Assembly (NCBI GenBank): GCA_003013855.2
Contig: ML058370.1
Location: forward strand, 930,001 to 994,000
DNA length: 64,000 nucleotides
Origin: Liriodendron chinense
Taxonomy: Eukaryota > Streptophyta > Magnoliopsida > Magnoliales > Magnoliaceae
Direction: 5' to 3'
Shown piece by piece: positions 33,066 to 45,086 of this stretch (within the stretch, counting starts at the first letter, position 1; every line of letters starts with the position of its first letter). The translations under genes and the position numbers were made by a program. The notes under the pieces are model-generated. The model was not told where the DNA came from. It made no database searches and saw only the letters and a list, made by a program, of their open reading frames with translations.

Positions 33066-33295
33066 TGTAACACCCCGTACTTTCTTGTACTCGGGTGTTA
33101 CCACGAGAATCCAAAGTATATGTGTATGTGTAATGCCCTTCCGTGACTCTTTCGTCAATGTGTGTGCGACTCCTGGTGCCCCGGACTGACAGTGCATAGT
33201 TCGCACCCAAATGACCAAAGTCCTAATATCCCGAAACCTCGTCATATTAACCGCGTCGTCCTCGCGATCGCAACGGCGAAAATAGTGCGTTGTTT

Positions 33296-33455
33296 AATCA
33301 AAACACCCGAAAAAATATGGACATTTAATCAAAACACCCGAAAAAAAATATGGACATTTAATCAAAACAAAGATATGGACATTTAATCAAAGATATGGAC
33401 ATTTGATACCCGAGCGCAAAGATATGGACATTTAATCAAAACACCCGAAAAAAAT
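33296..33455. repeat. Short tandem repeat in solo LTR
   Basis: ATGGACATTTAATCAAA plus ACACCCGAAAAAA recurs four to five times with length variants. Confidence 0.8.
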
Positions 33456-34114
33456 GTGGTTGTGCACACTCGTGTGGGGCCACCCAATGTGGGGCCCACT
33501 ACACGATCTCCTAGGCAATCATCTCCCACTCCTTGACATGATTGTAATAATTACTAAATAAATAAATAAAAAAAAGTAATAATATATATAATAATGATGA
33601 AAAGAAGGAAATAAATAAAATAAATTAATAAAATAAATAATATAAAAAAAAGGAGGGATAATGATGACTAGCATCTAAACCCATGCCTCATCACTCCTCT
33701 CCCACGTCACCCCTTCCCCCTCCATTCCTTCATTTAATACAATAAATAAAATAAATAAAAAAAAAGGAGATGAAATGGTGTATAACTAGGGAGGGAGAGA
33801 CGTTTCTCTCCTTCCATCCTTCCTTTCTTCTTCCTTCATCTGCCATCCACGCCCTCACTATGTGTGCGTGTGTGTGAGAGTGAGAGGAGTGGGCCATCTT
33901 CATCAACCTCCCCTCCATCTCAACCATTCATTCACTTCAACCATCAATATTAACCATTGAGCGAGGAGATCGAAGTAGGTACACCCCTCCACCTTTCATT
34001 CCCTTTGATTTCCTCATTTTCTTTATTGATGATGAATCAAGGTGAACCATAGATGTGGGCCCCGCTTTCAGGAAACGTATGCCATCTAGAACTCCTTGTC
34101 ATTTGATGGCATGG

Positions 34115-34115
34115 A

Positions 34116-34160
<45 letters not shown>
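34115..34160. repeat. (GA)n microsatellite
   Basis: An AG dinucleotide run of about 40 bp. Confidence 0.95.
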
Positions 34161-34165
<5 letters not shown>

Positions 34166-34209
34166 CGCTGGAAACAGCGTCCGTCCGGACGCTGTCCGTT
34201 TGGGGGCCC

Positions 34210-35160
34210 CACTTGTGAGCCCCACCTTGATGTATGTGACTAATCTGTGCCATCCATTTGTTTTCCCAGGACATTTTAGGCCTTGGCCACAAAAATGATT
34301 AAGATCTAAATCTTAAGTGGGCCATACTAAAGAAAATAATGGCGACGGTTGAAACCTTCTGTGGCCACTGTGATGTGTGTATGCTATGAAACCTGTCCAA
34401 ATTTGTACTCACTGGGCCCACTATAAGATGGCCAACCCGGTGGATGGTCTGGATTTATCGCATGGACCCCCACCTCTTTGTTATTTAAAAAAAAAAGAAA
34501 AGCATAATAATAAATTAATAAAAGAAAAGGAAGTTGCTGGAGTGGCATTGTGGAGATCGGAAAGTGGATTTTAGGCTTGAAAATGGCCCCACGTGTGGGA
34601 ACCACTATGTTATATCCACGCCGTCCATCTGTCTCTCCATATCATTTTAGGCAAGGGGCCGAAAAATGAAGAAGATCTAGATCTTAAGTGGGCCATGCCG
34701 GAAGAAACAATACAGACCATTGAAACCTTTCCAAGCCCACTATCATGTTTCTGTACAACCAAAACCTACCCAAATCAGGGCTCATTAGGCCCACATTAGG
34801 CTGGCCAATCTGATAGATGAATTGGATCTCCCATGTGGACACCACCGTGTAGGGGAAAACAAAAACAAAAAAGGGAAGAAAAGAAAAGAAAAGAAAAAAA
34901 AAGGGGTCACTGGACAGTCAGCGTCCAAGGACGCTGCTGCCCAGCTACGTGAGGGCGGAAGCCCCTTTGAGCGGCCCCACTCGGGGACCCCACCATGATG
35001 TATTGGTTTTATCCAAACCGATCATCTGCTTTGCCAGATCATTTTAGGCCATGGGCCCAAGAATGAGGCATGTCCAAGTCTCAGGTGGGCCACACCATAG
35101 AAAACAGTGGGGATAGTGATGTCCACCATTGAAACTTTCACAGGGCCAGCTTGTAGGGTC
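34210..35160. repeat. Three degenerate repeats of about 400 bp in solo LTR
   Basis: CATTTTAGGCC or its variants, followed by AAGATCTAAATCTTAAGTGGGCCA-like sequence, recurs near 34,270, 34,640 and 35,040. Each copy is preceded by a CC(A/G)TCCAT(C/T)TG motif and followed by GAAACCTT. Confidence 0.65.
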
Positions 35161-35459
35161 CACCTTAATGTATATAGTTTATCTACGCGGTTCACCTATT
35201 TTAGCACCTCATTGTAGGGTCGATAGCTCTGAATAGTGTAGCCCAACTAGATGGGACTCACCTTTCAGCTATGTTTCATGCATCCATTTCTATTTCAAAA
35301 ATCTAGTGTTTTAGGCCATGTTTGGGTGTCCTTGGTGGGCCCCACGTGTGAGCAATGTAGAGGCCACCACTTGGACCTTTTATTTGGTATATGTGGCAAC
35401 ACGAATGACACATCACCTGGGTCGAAGCGGACCCCACGCGATCGGGAAGTTGATCCCAA

Positions 35460-36060
35460 AATGGGGCTGGGAATTGTTGTGCAGAAAATTCTGCACAGAA
35501 ATTTCAAATAACCATATTTGTCCATGGGGTAAAACTTGCACGTGTACATACAGCACGTCATATAAGGTGTCTTTTGTAGAACACACATGGGTCTAGGAGG
35601 AACACTTTGAGGAATGCAAAAAGGTGGCCCCATTTGAACATGGAGCCTGCCCAAAGTGGGACCAAAATCAATTATGGGTTACATTTCTGCACAGTTCTTC
35701 CAAGTACTTATCTTTGGGCCATCGCTATAAATTGTATACAACCAATCTAGGAAGGATGTCTAGTGGTTTCTTAAGCCAATATATGGGTCTACGAGGGGGA
35801 CTTGACAACACGCCGAAAGGTGATCCCGTTTGATGGCAGTACATGACCAAAGTTGGGCCAAAATCATTTCTGCACTACCGTTTCTGCACAGCTCCAAGTA
35901 CCCACGTTTGGGCCTTTGTTAAAAATTGTACACACGCAAACAAAGGGATCCGTCTTATGAGTTTTGAAGACCATACATTGCTGTGTAGTGGACATTTTAT
36001 TTCTCCAGAAGATGGCCCCTTGTGATCATAAATTGGACCCAAACTTGGCCAAAAATCATT
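35460..36060. repeat. About 200-bp degenerate tandem repeats in solo LTR
   Basis: Blocks with TTCTGCACAG ... CAAGTAC ... TTTGGGCC ... AAATTGTA recur near 35,480, 35,690 and 35,885. GACCAAA(A/G)T follows in each. Confidence 0.6.
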
Positions 36061-37783
36061 TATGCATGTAAAGTCTGTTTAATTAAAAATCTACGTGGGG
36101 TCACATCCATAGAATCCACCACCTTCCTAAAGTATTAAATAAGTCATTTAAACCATAAAACTTGAATTTAGAGCCGCCACCATAGGGTTGATCTTAACCG
36201 TATAAATTATGGATATGACAATCTAACTGCATAAATGGTCTAAAATATGGTAGGGTCGAATTCTAGCAAGTGTGTACATGTTTCAAGCAACATTAGAAGA
36301 CGCTTCGAATCTTAAGGTGATGATTCCTCCCCTTGAGCTTTCTGCCTTCATGTTAATTAAGTAATAGTTTTATTCATATATAACTGAAAATTTTACTCTG
36401 TCTCATGATTACTTCTGCTGTTTGATTTTGCCATAAATCATATGTTTAATCTTGCTATACGTGAATTTCTTTATAACTGTGAATTATTTACGAATTTTGG
36501 AATTGTCATTTTCATTCTTCATGTTTGGAATATAAAAGTGGAATATGAATTTGAATGGTTGCGATCACCTATATTTGATGGGACCTTAAACTGGTGGCCT
36601 TTGGAAGCGATTTATTGGAAAGATTCCTGATGGTGTCCTTAGATGGAAGTGTTGGACTAAATGTTAAATGAGATGAGATCTTGATTATGCCCCTAGCTGG
36701 ACTAGTATGGAGATATTTTTCATGACGTCCTTATATGAACTTGTTGGGCTGAATGTCCTATTGAGATGAGTTGTTGGGATTCCCGATGGACTTGATGGAC
36801 TAATGGTCCTGTGAGATAAATTATTGATTATGTCCCTAGTTGGACTCGTGTGGAAATATTTTGGAGAATTATTGTAATGAAAGGCCACTAGTTGTAAGGG
36901 AATGTCATAATTGGTTTGGTTATAAATTGGAATAATAATGGTTGGTTTAATCATGCATATCATGGCACAGACGGGACGTGTGGTGACGAGCCATATTACC
37001 GTCGGGTGGTTTGGTTGCTGAGAGCACGTACCCTCGAGGTATTTTCGCTGGCTCTAGACCACCATAGAGTGTGTCATTCACTGAGAGCACGTACCTTTGA
37101 TATTTTCGCTGGTGATGACTACTCGTGATATTGTGGGGCCGATGTGTGTCCTTAGTGACTTCCGGATCACCAATTGATGGATTTGCATTGTGGGGCTGAT
37201 GTGTGTCCTTAGGGACTTCCATACCACATTTTCCAGCTGGATGTGCATCCCCAGGCTGAGGGACATGTGCATACATTCATACATTTAAGGAAGATTGCAT
37301 CATGGATGTTTTGTACATTTTTTATTATTCTTGATTAATGTGTTAGTGTGTAATCTTGAGGGGACCTCACACTGAGCTGGCCACTCATGTTGTTAAATTT
37401 CAACCGTACAGTTGGTGCAGGTGATTTGAATAATGTACAGGTTGTACTGGAATGGAGTAGGATGCTTAGGTTATGCTGATGTCATGGATCAAAGAGCTGT
37501 GTTTAATGGTTGCTGCTTTAAATTTTGTATATAATTGTAATCGTTTATTAGTATATTCTGAACTAAATTCAAGATATTCGGTTTGTATAAGCCTTGTGGG
37601 TACCAATCTGCGACGTTTGTTGTATCTTTCCTATATGCATGGTTTGTTTTCTTCCGCAGTGAACACCCTTCTTGGAATGACAGTTGAAAAAGGGACTGAA
37701 ATATGGGTTTTCTTCATAGGCTAACGCCCGAGTTTTTGATACACGAGTCTAGAACTCGGGTCGCGAAAATCCGGGGCGTTACA

Positions 37784-38492
37784 CCTTGCAATACAACAAT
37801 GTGTCTGAGGATGTCATCAAACTTAGATTGTTTCCCTTCTCATTGAAAGAAAGAGCCAAAGGTTGGCTCCACTCTCTTAGACCACACTCGATAGGGACAT
37901 TAACTGAGATGACTGGGGAATTCTTGAAAAACTTCTTCTTGGCTCATAAAACTAACACCCGTCGATGATCTATAATGAATTTTATGGGAAAAGAGGGTGA
38001 GTCGTTCTTTCAAAGTTGGGAACGGTTTAAGGAACTCCTACTCACTTGCCCACATCATGGATATGAAAGTTGGCGTATTATAAACTTCTGTTATGATGGA
38101 CTGAACTCCAAAATGCGCCAATTTGTAGAGATGATGTGCAATGGTGAGTTCATGAGCAAAAATCTAGATGAGGCATGGAGTTACCTAAATATGTTGGCCG
38201 AGAATGCCCAATCTTGGGATACTTCGGACAAATCTAGTAACCTCAAGCCTCCTCAACAAAAGGACAAATGAGGCATCTATATCCTAAAAAAGGAAGATGA
38301 TGTTAATGCAAGGCTAGCCAACCTCACAAGAAAAGTCGAGGCCATGGAACTTAGCAAGAGTGAAGTTACAAAGCCCATTGAAGCTATTGAGAACATATGT
38401 GGAATTTGTGCAGCTAATATATACTTTACGCAAGATTGTCCTACAATTCCTGCGTTTCAAGAGTTGTTACAAGAGCAGGTGAATGTTGCATA
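37784..38492 (+). pseudogene. gag: G3 gag, middle part
   Basis: Continues the gag of 32,769-33,065. Motifs are LRLFPFSLKERAKGWLHSLR, CPHHGYESWRIINF, MRQFVEMMCNGEFMSK and ENAQSWDT, and then a knuckle-like ICGICAAN...CPTIP segment. In-frame stops occur near 37,966 and 38,269. The frame is interrupted at 38,492, where the B1 LTR end begins. Confidence 0.85.
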
Positions 38493-38574
38493 TGTTAATG
38501 CAAGATTTGTCAATTACCGTGTTTAGTACATCGTCAAGTCTGTAAAATCACTTGCTGCTGAAGATTGAAGACTT
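38493..38574 (+). repeat. 82-bp terminal inverted repeat of B1 LTR, left arm
   Basis: TGTTAATGCAAGATTTGTC... through ...GAAGACTT is an inverted match of 51,173-51,254 with about five mismatches by eye. Confidence 0.85.
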
Positions 38575-39025
38575 TAGACTGAAATTGCGGTTTTGTCGCT
38601 AGTAGAGATACTTGGAGATATGCGTAATGTCCTTAGGGGGGGGGTGAATAGGACTTTTTAAACTTTCTTGCTAATTTAAAAACGCAATCACATTCACACT
38701 TCAATTAAACAATTACGTACTAGCAAGTGAAGACAATTGATCAAGCAGTTGATATGCATGCTTGTACTAATCATTTAAAGATGACATATGGGCATTTTGT
38801 CAATCAATAGATAAGCATTCAGATAAGCATTAATAAACAAGACACAATAATGGACAAAATGCATTCACCACATTATGCTCAATGTATAGTGGTTCGACGA
38901 TGAGTCTACTCCACTCCCGGTTCAAGTGCTCAACTCCTTTGAGCACACCGGCATTCACTATCGGAGGTTTTAAATGAAGTTCACCTCTCAACCTTTACAA
39001 CCAACACAAGGACAATGCACGTATT
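38493..39025 (-). repeat. B1 3' LTR, distal part
   Basis: Continues the LTR from 49,994 after removal of A2. It contains an antisense copy of the C-rich LTR block (poly-G at about 38,635). It ends at 38,493 with an inverted copy of the LTR start. Confidence 0.7.
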
Positions 39026-41200
39026 TGAAATTATGCCTTTTGGATTACCTAGGCGTGTGCGTGCGGAAGCAATGAGAGCAACTAGTATTATGGCTAAGAC
39101 CAATGGGGGGGGGGGGGGGATATTAGGACCTTTTTAAATTCTTTTCGCATACTTAACAGTTTTAACAAATTAAACTAAGTAAACAAGAACACTTAGGCTT
39201 CCAAGCCTAAGTGGGTCCAATCATAAGACTAGCATGGAGTATAAGCAATAAGCAACCTAGTCTAAGCATGCACAGATACTCAATTGATTAAACAAATCAA
39301 GCTCCTAATCTATGCAACCTATGTAAAATTATGAGAATGGATCAATGATCTCAAGTCTACGCAACTAGTGAACGTACATCTTGTGTGTAGATGTGCATAT
39401 CTAGTGCCTAGCATGCATTCTAATTAAGCATTCATAATTAAACAATTAAACATCATGCATAACAAGAAGTGTGCTCAAATACAATCACAAACACACGCAT
39501 ATATAGTGGTTCGACTACTTGTCTACTCCACTCCCGGTTCAAGTACTCAACCCCTTGAGCACACCGGCATTCACTGGGGAGTTTAAATCTGGTTCCTCCC
39601 AACCAAGGTGTTTTAAATCGACTCCACCGAGCCGAGGAGTTTACAGGTTCCTCCCAACCTATTCAACCTACATAAGGTCCAGTCTTACACAAGAACTACG
39701 CACGTTCACTCCTGTGTTGGAGGCTCCCCCTTTGGAGACTTTGTTTAGGCTCGGAAATGAGCCAAGGAGCGCCAAACAGCTCCTAGTCTTTAGGCTGACA
39801 AACGGGCCAAGGAACGACAAACATCCCTAGAGTTTTAGGCTCAACTAACAAGCCAATGATCGGCAAACGACCCTAGTTCGAGTTTGTCAAACAAATTCTA
39901 CACTCAACTCCCACAGGGAATTGAATGGAATGACACTCTATAATGACAGCCTTACTTGTCGGATGAGCCCCTTGTTCAGCGCCAGTTCGGGTTGCTAGAT
40001 CTCCGCACTCTCGTGCTTTAATCAGCTTCCCTTACTCTCCCGATCGTGTTGCCGCTGCGTCGCCAATGCGTCAACTCCACTTGATCAAACACCTTACAAA
40101 TGATGCCTTTGAGATGCCCAAGGTGATAGGAGAGTAGGTTTGAGATCTCTACAACTTATGGGAATGGGTTTCCTAGAGAGTCTCACCTAAAAAGATCTCA
40201 TCATAGAGTTATTGGATATGAATATGACTATCAAGATCAATCCAATCTCTAAAGATCAAAAGAGGGACAAGTGCATCTTCTTCTTGAGCTTTGAATGCTC
40301 TATACTTGTCATGAATCCAAGGAAAATGACTTGTTTGGATTAGGAATAGAGCTCTTAATGACCTTCAACAATGGTGGCTCCTATCTCCTCAAAATCCCCC
40401 TCTGTATACTAAAAAACGAATCCCCATCTTTAAATAGATTTTCTTCTAACGGTAAAAAAAGGGTAGATTCGTGCATCTTCGATTGATCGGAAAACAGTCC
40501 GATTGATCGGAGACATGTCCAATTGATTGGAAATCTATCCATTGAAATCTCTAGAAGATATTTCGATTGATTGGAATCATGGTCCAATTGATCGGACGGA
40601 CCCCTTCCAATGGATCGGAAGACTGTCCGATTGATCGAAAATATGTCCAGTGGTTTTTCAAAGTTGTTGGAACATTTTCTGATTGATCGAAACTTCTGTC
40701 TGATTGATCGGACTGACCCCTTCCGATTGATTGGAAGACTGTCCGATTGATCCAAAATATGTCCAGTGGATTTTCAAATTTGCTGGAACAATTTCCGATT
40801 GATCGGAACTTCTGTCCGATGGATCGGAGTCCTATCAGAGCCAATGTCCGATTGATCGGAGATTAATAAAAAAACTGCTGTTTGAGCTGAATTGTTTACA
40901 ACAGCTTCCACCTCTTTAATTAGTCTAACTTATCATCTTTTTCATGGAGTTCTAAGACTAATGATGATGACTAAAGGTATACCTAGTTGGTCTAAGTCAT
41001 CTAAGATGTTATGGTTTTGGGTAGGTTCAAGGCAAGAAACACCAAGGCATCTCTTTTACCTGTTTCTTCATCCTTGATGTAGCTGGTCCGTCTTGAGTCT
41101 TCAGTCTTCGTCTTCATTAAGCTCAATCAACACTAGACTCACTGACCTAAGTGATTGATAAACAAAGTGCACTAGTATGCCACAGAAAAGTGCACTAACA
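39026..41200 (-). repeat. A2 3' LTR
   Basis: 2,175 bp. Starts on the minus strand TGTTAGTGCACTTTTC at 41,200 and ends ...TTTCA at 39,026. U3 has a palindrome array of the CCGATTGATCGG type (40,475-40,865). A run of 15 G lies near 39,104, in the C-rich block of the sense strand. Confidence 0.85.
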
Positions 41201-41213
41201 ATCTCTCCCTTTG
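41201..41213 (-). other. A2 polypurine tract
   Basis: Minus strand reads AAAGGGAGAGAT immediately before the LTR. Confidence 0.8.
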
Positions 41214-41306
41214 TCAATTACTTACAAAAATCTAACCTACCAAAACAAAATACATGTACAAGATATTGCATTGATATTGAATTAAATACAAGACTCTTGA
41301 CATGAC

Positions 41307-43144
41307 TGTTGAACCTCCAATTTATACATTGCATTGCCCATTACATGACATGGTTTGCATGATTTTCATGATTTAAAGGCCCATCTAACACATGTTTTGT
41401 GATTATAGGAATGAGAGCGGACTTCACTCAATTAGAGACCAAAAAGGGGCCATTTGGAGCCTTTGATGAAGGCCCAAGGTGGACCAAAGAAAGAAGGAAG
41501 CAAAGAAAGAAGAAAATAGAAGAAAGAAAGGAAGAAAACAAGAAGAAAAAGAGACCGACCGGTCTTGACCGGTCGGCCAAGGAAGCCCGACCGGTCTTGA
41601 CCGGTCGGCCATGCTTGCTGGAGTAATGCCAAAGAGGGCCTGACCGGTCATGACCGGTCGGCCAGCCCTGTCCGACCGGTCGTGACCGGTCGGCCATGCA
41701 AGTTTCAGATTCCAGATTCTAAAACAGCAATGTATTCCCGCACCTGGTTTTTCGGACCAGTTTTCTGGGTTGATCTTGATGATATTTGAAAATCCAACAC
41801 ATCCATGTCGAAGAGGAGCTCGACGCCGAACTAACCCAAGTGGTTTCGTGTCGATCGGAGCTACGGATTGACCGTGGTGGCCAAAACAATACGAACTGTC
41901 CAGAAAGTTCCAGATTTCGCTGTTCAACTCTGGGCCGGTCCAGAGGACTCATCATTGATGATATGAAGAATCTACTTTGACCATCTTTTAGAACACATCC
42001 ATATATAAATAACCACAAAAGTTTCAGATCAAAAGGATGTGTGGTTTGATCGTACCGGTTGAAGAAAGATGGACCATCCAGAAAGCTCCAACTGCGCAGA
42101 GTTTATAAAAGCCCTAATTATTCTAATTTTCGGACCATATTCTGGGGTTTTTTTGGACAATCTAATCCATCCATCATGTAGAGGAGGAAGTTTTCTACCA
42201 ATGTTCAAAATTTGAGATCAATCCGACCTCTGTACACTCCGAGGCGTTGAAAGCAAGATGACTGGTTCTGAAGGTACCCAAAGTGCGCGATTTTGAGAGG
42301 CGGTCGGTGATGTGATTGGTGGGCCCATTCAGAGGATAATCTTGGAAATCTAAATCATCTATGAGGAAGATCACATTACAAGGAAGCTACAAACCAAATT
42401 TGAAGGCAATCCGACCATTGGTTAAGCCGTACCAGGCGAAACAAATTCTGCTATGTTGCTGTACTATTGCTGCACTATAAAAGGAGGTGCTCTCTTCTAT
42501 TCCAAATCAACCAAGGACGTGGGGAGCAAGGAGTTCAAGTCCCAGGAGGCTACCTAGCCTCCTCCAGCTAGTTTTTCTTCCTTTTCTTAGTTCTAGTTCT
42601 AGTTTTAATATGTTTTTCCTTAGCTAACCTCTTAGCTAGAGCTAGAGGTGAAATTTGTAGTTGGTTCCAATGCTTTAATTCTTTTATTTCAAGTACCCTT
42701 TTCTTAATTTTGGATTTTGAAGTTCTAGTTTGAATAAAGTTTGGTTTTTTAGAAGTTTTGTGAGAGTTTGTGTGCTCCGGACATGAGTTCCTTGCAATTC
42801 TCTAAGATTACCATGATTGGGTTGTTTGAATTAGAATTGTAGTAACCCTTGAGCATGCCATAATCCATAGGCATGGCTGTTACTCCGAAGGCTACAAGTT
42901 CAAGTTCTATGTGCTTCATTAGAACTAGAAATCTAATTTCCAGATTTAAGTGGGATTGTTTGTGCTTGAATGTTATATCTTCCAATTAGATGAGAGATAG
43001 GACTTTGATTCTAATTGTGTTGTACTTGGATGAATGGATTGGCATTGGACTACTACAAGTGGATCCTTAATGCTCTAGTTCTTCTTAATTTCAGATTTTT
43101 CTATTTTATGTGAAAAACTATCTTCTCAAACTTCTTAGATTCTA
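41307..43144 (+). repeat. P1 left arm
   Basis: LTR in plus orientation. Palindrome array at 41,552-41,697, TATA at 42,475-42,484, GAATAAAG near 42,731. It ends CTTAGATTCTA. Confidence 0.92.
42475..42484 (+). promoter_or_regulatory. TATA box of P1 left arm
   Basis: CTATAAAAGG, with a mirror copy in the right arm at about 43,940-43,949 on the minus strand. The two promoters face each other across the centre. Confidence 0.65.
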
Positions 43145-43279
43145 GTTATTAGAGTACTTGGAGATGTCAGACCATGAAATTGAAAGTCTTTATGATTGGA
43201 ACCATTATAAGCATAAGTATTTTTCTAAGGTTCAATCAACCTCCACTGCCGCCCCACGTAAGACGATGCGTGATTACAT
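43145..43279 (+). other. P1 unique centre with gag-like start
   Basis: An ATG at 43,164 opens a 41-codon frame that contains KTMRDYI, reminiscent of the LRDYLQ segment near the start of G2 and G3 gag, and stops just inside the right arm. It is probably the beginning of the gag gene of the source element. It would form the loop of a hairpin RNA. Confidence 0.55.
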
Positions 43280-45086
43280 TAGAATCTAAGAAGTTTGAGA
43301 AGATAGTTTTTCACATAAAATAGAAAAATCTGAAATTAAGAAGAACTAGAGCATTAAGGATCCACTTGTAGTAGTCCAATGCCAATCCATTCATCCAAGT
43401 ACAACACAATTAGAATCAAAGTCCTATCTCTCATCTAATTGGAAGATATAACATTCAAGCACAAACAATCCCACTTAAATCTGGAAATTAGATTTCTAGT
43501 TCTAATGAAGCACATAGAACTTGAACTTGTAGCCTTCGGAGTAACAGCCATGCCTATGGACTATGGCATGCTCAAGGGTTACTACAATTCTAATTCAAAC
43601 AACCCAATCATGGTAATCTTAGAGAATTGCAAGGAACTCATGTCCGGAGCACACAAACTCTCACAAAACTTCTAAAAAACCAAACTTTATTCAAACTAGA
43701 ACTTCAAAATCCAAAATTAAGAAAAGGGTACTTGAAATAAAAGAATTAAAGCATTGGAACCAACTACAAATTTCACCTCTAGCTCTAGCTAAGAGGTTAG
43801 CTAAGGAAAAACATATTAAAACTAGAACTAGAACTAAGAAAAGGAAGAAAAACTAGCTGGAGGAGGCTAGGTAGACTCCTGGGACTTGAACTCCTTGCTC
43901 CCCACGTCCTTGGTTGATTTGGAATAGAAGAGAGCACCTCCTTTTATAGTGCAGCAATAGTACAGCAACATAGCAGAATTTGTTTCGCCTGGTACGGCTT
44001 AACCAATGGTCGGATTGCCTTCAAATTTGGTTTGTAGCTTCCTTGTAATGTGATCTTCCTCATAGATGATTTAGATTTCCAAGATTATCCTCTGAATGGG
44101 CCCACCAATCACATCACCGACCGCCTCTCAAAATCGCGCACTTTGGGTACCTTCAGAACCAGTCATCTTGCTTTCAACGCCCCGGAGTGTACAGAGGTCG
44201 GATTAATCTCAAATTTTGAACATTGGTAGAAAACTTCCTCCTCTACATGATGGATGGATTAGATTGTCCAAAAAAAACCCCAGAATATGGTCCGAAAATT
44301 AGAATAATTAGGGCTTTTATAAACTCTGCGCAGTTGGAGCTTTCTGGATGGTCCATCTTTCTTCAACCGGTACGATCAAACCACACATCCTTTTGATCTG
44401 AAACTTTTGTGGTTATTTATATATGGATGTGTTCTAAAAGATGGTCAAAGTAGATTCTTCATATCATCAATGATGAGTCCTCTGGACCGGCCCAGAGTTG
44501 AACAGCGAAATCTGGAACTTTCTGGACAGTTCGTATTGTTTTGGCCACCACGGTCAATCCGTAGCTCCGATCGACACGAAACCACTTGGGTTAGTTCGGC
44601 GTCGAGCTCCTCTTCGACATGGATGTGTTGGATTTTCAAATATCATCAAGATCAACCCAGAAAACTGGTCCGAAAAACCAGGTGCGGGAATACATTGCTG
44701 TTTTAGAATCTGGAATCTGAAACTTGCATGGCCGACCAGTCACGACCGGTCGGACAGGGCTGGCCGACCGGTCATGACCGGTCAGGCCCTCTTTGGCATT
44801 ACTCCAGCAAGCATGGCCGACCGGTCAAGACCGGTCGGTCTCTTTTTCTTCTTGTTTTCTTCCTTTCTTTCTTCTATTTTCTTCTTTCTTTGCTTCCTTC
44901 TTTCTTTGGTCCACCTTGGGCCTTCATCAAAGGCTCCAAATGGCCCCTTTTTGGTCTCTAATTGAGTGAAGTCCGCTCTCATTCCTATAATCACAAAACA
45001 TGTGTTAGATGGGCCTTTAAATCATGAAAATCATGCAAACCATGTCATGTAATGGGCAATGCAATGTATAAATTGGAGGTTCAACA
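43280..45086 (-). repeat. P1 right arm
   Basis: Inverted copy of the left arm. Its palindrome array (44,728-44,840) has one unit fewer (36 bp). Confidence 0.92.

Larger units (their letters stand above)
33066..37783 (+). mobile_element. Solo LTR (4.7 kb), probably of a Tekay/Del-type chromovirus
   Basis: Starts TGTAACACCCCG and ends GGGGCGTTACA, with 5-bp duplications CCTTG on both sides (33,061-33,065 and 37,784-37,788). No ORF, PBS or PPT inside, so a solo LTR left by recombination between two LTRs is the best reading. The TGTAACACCCC...GGGGCGTTACA ends are typical of Tekay/Del chromoviruses. That link is from family knowledge, not from a protein. Orientation is ambiguous because the ends are inverted copies of one another. 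Confidence 0.8.
31057..38492 (+). mobile_element. G3: Athila-like Ty3-Gypsy element, 5' part
   Basis: Plus strand. 5' LTR (31,057-32,387), PBS (32,394-32,411), gag in two pieces split by a solo LTR, then cut at 38,492 by B1. Its gag closely resembles that of G2. Comparison with T1 (7,570) shows the element entered Tat sequence after GTGGTG. Pol and the 3' LTR are not in the window. Confidence 0.85.
41307..45086. mobile_element. P1: palindromic Athila-like LTR dimer with target-site duplication
   Basis: Two nearly identical arms in opposite orientation (41,307-43,144 and 43,280-45,086) flank a unique 135-bp centre. Both outer ends are the same LTR start (TGTTGAACCTCC outward to inward). Direct repeats ATGAC at 41,302-41,306 and 45,087-45,091 show it integrated as one piece into the A2 3' region. 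The arms hold U3, a palindrome array, a TATA box and R/U5 sequence, but lack the LTR end and PBS. A by-eye scan shows only a few substitutions plus one 36-bp indel between the arms. No enzyme is encoded. Confidence 0.9.

Noticed and set aside
33066..37783. Solo LTR region as a CACTA or other TIR DNA transposon
   Set aside because: The ends TGTAACACC...GGCGTTACA with a 5-bp duplication fit LTR termini. CACTA elements start CACTA and make 3-bp duplications.
39519..39830. Pro/Ser-rich 103-residue frame
   Set aside because: Antisense to the A2 LTR. The equivalent region of the A1 LTR has no matching open frame.
42749..43675. Identical 78-residue frames on opposite strands (42,749-42,985 and 43,439-43,675)
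   Set aside because: They are the same LTR segment read from the two arms of P1. The sequence is non-coding R/U5 DNA with chance frames, not a gene.
41307..45086. P1 as a Foldback-type DNA transposon
   Set aside because: The arms match LTR sequence of an Athila-like family (same start and TATA layout as G2), and the duplication is 5 bp, as for LTR integration.
41307..45086. P1 as a pure assembly mirror artefact
   Set aside because: Arms differ by a 36-bp unit and a few bases, the centre is unique, and a target duplication is present. It should still be verified with long reads.
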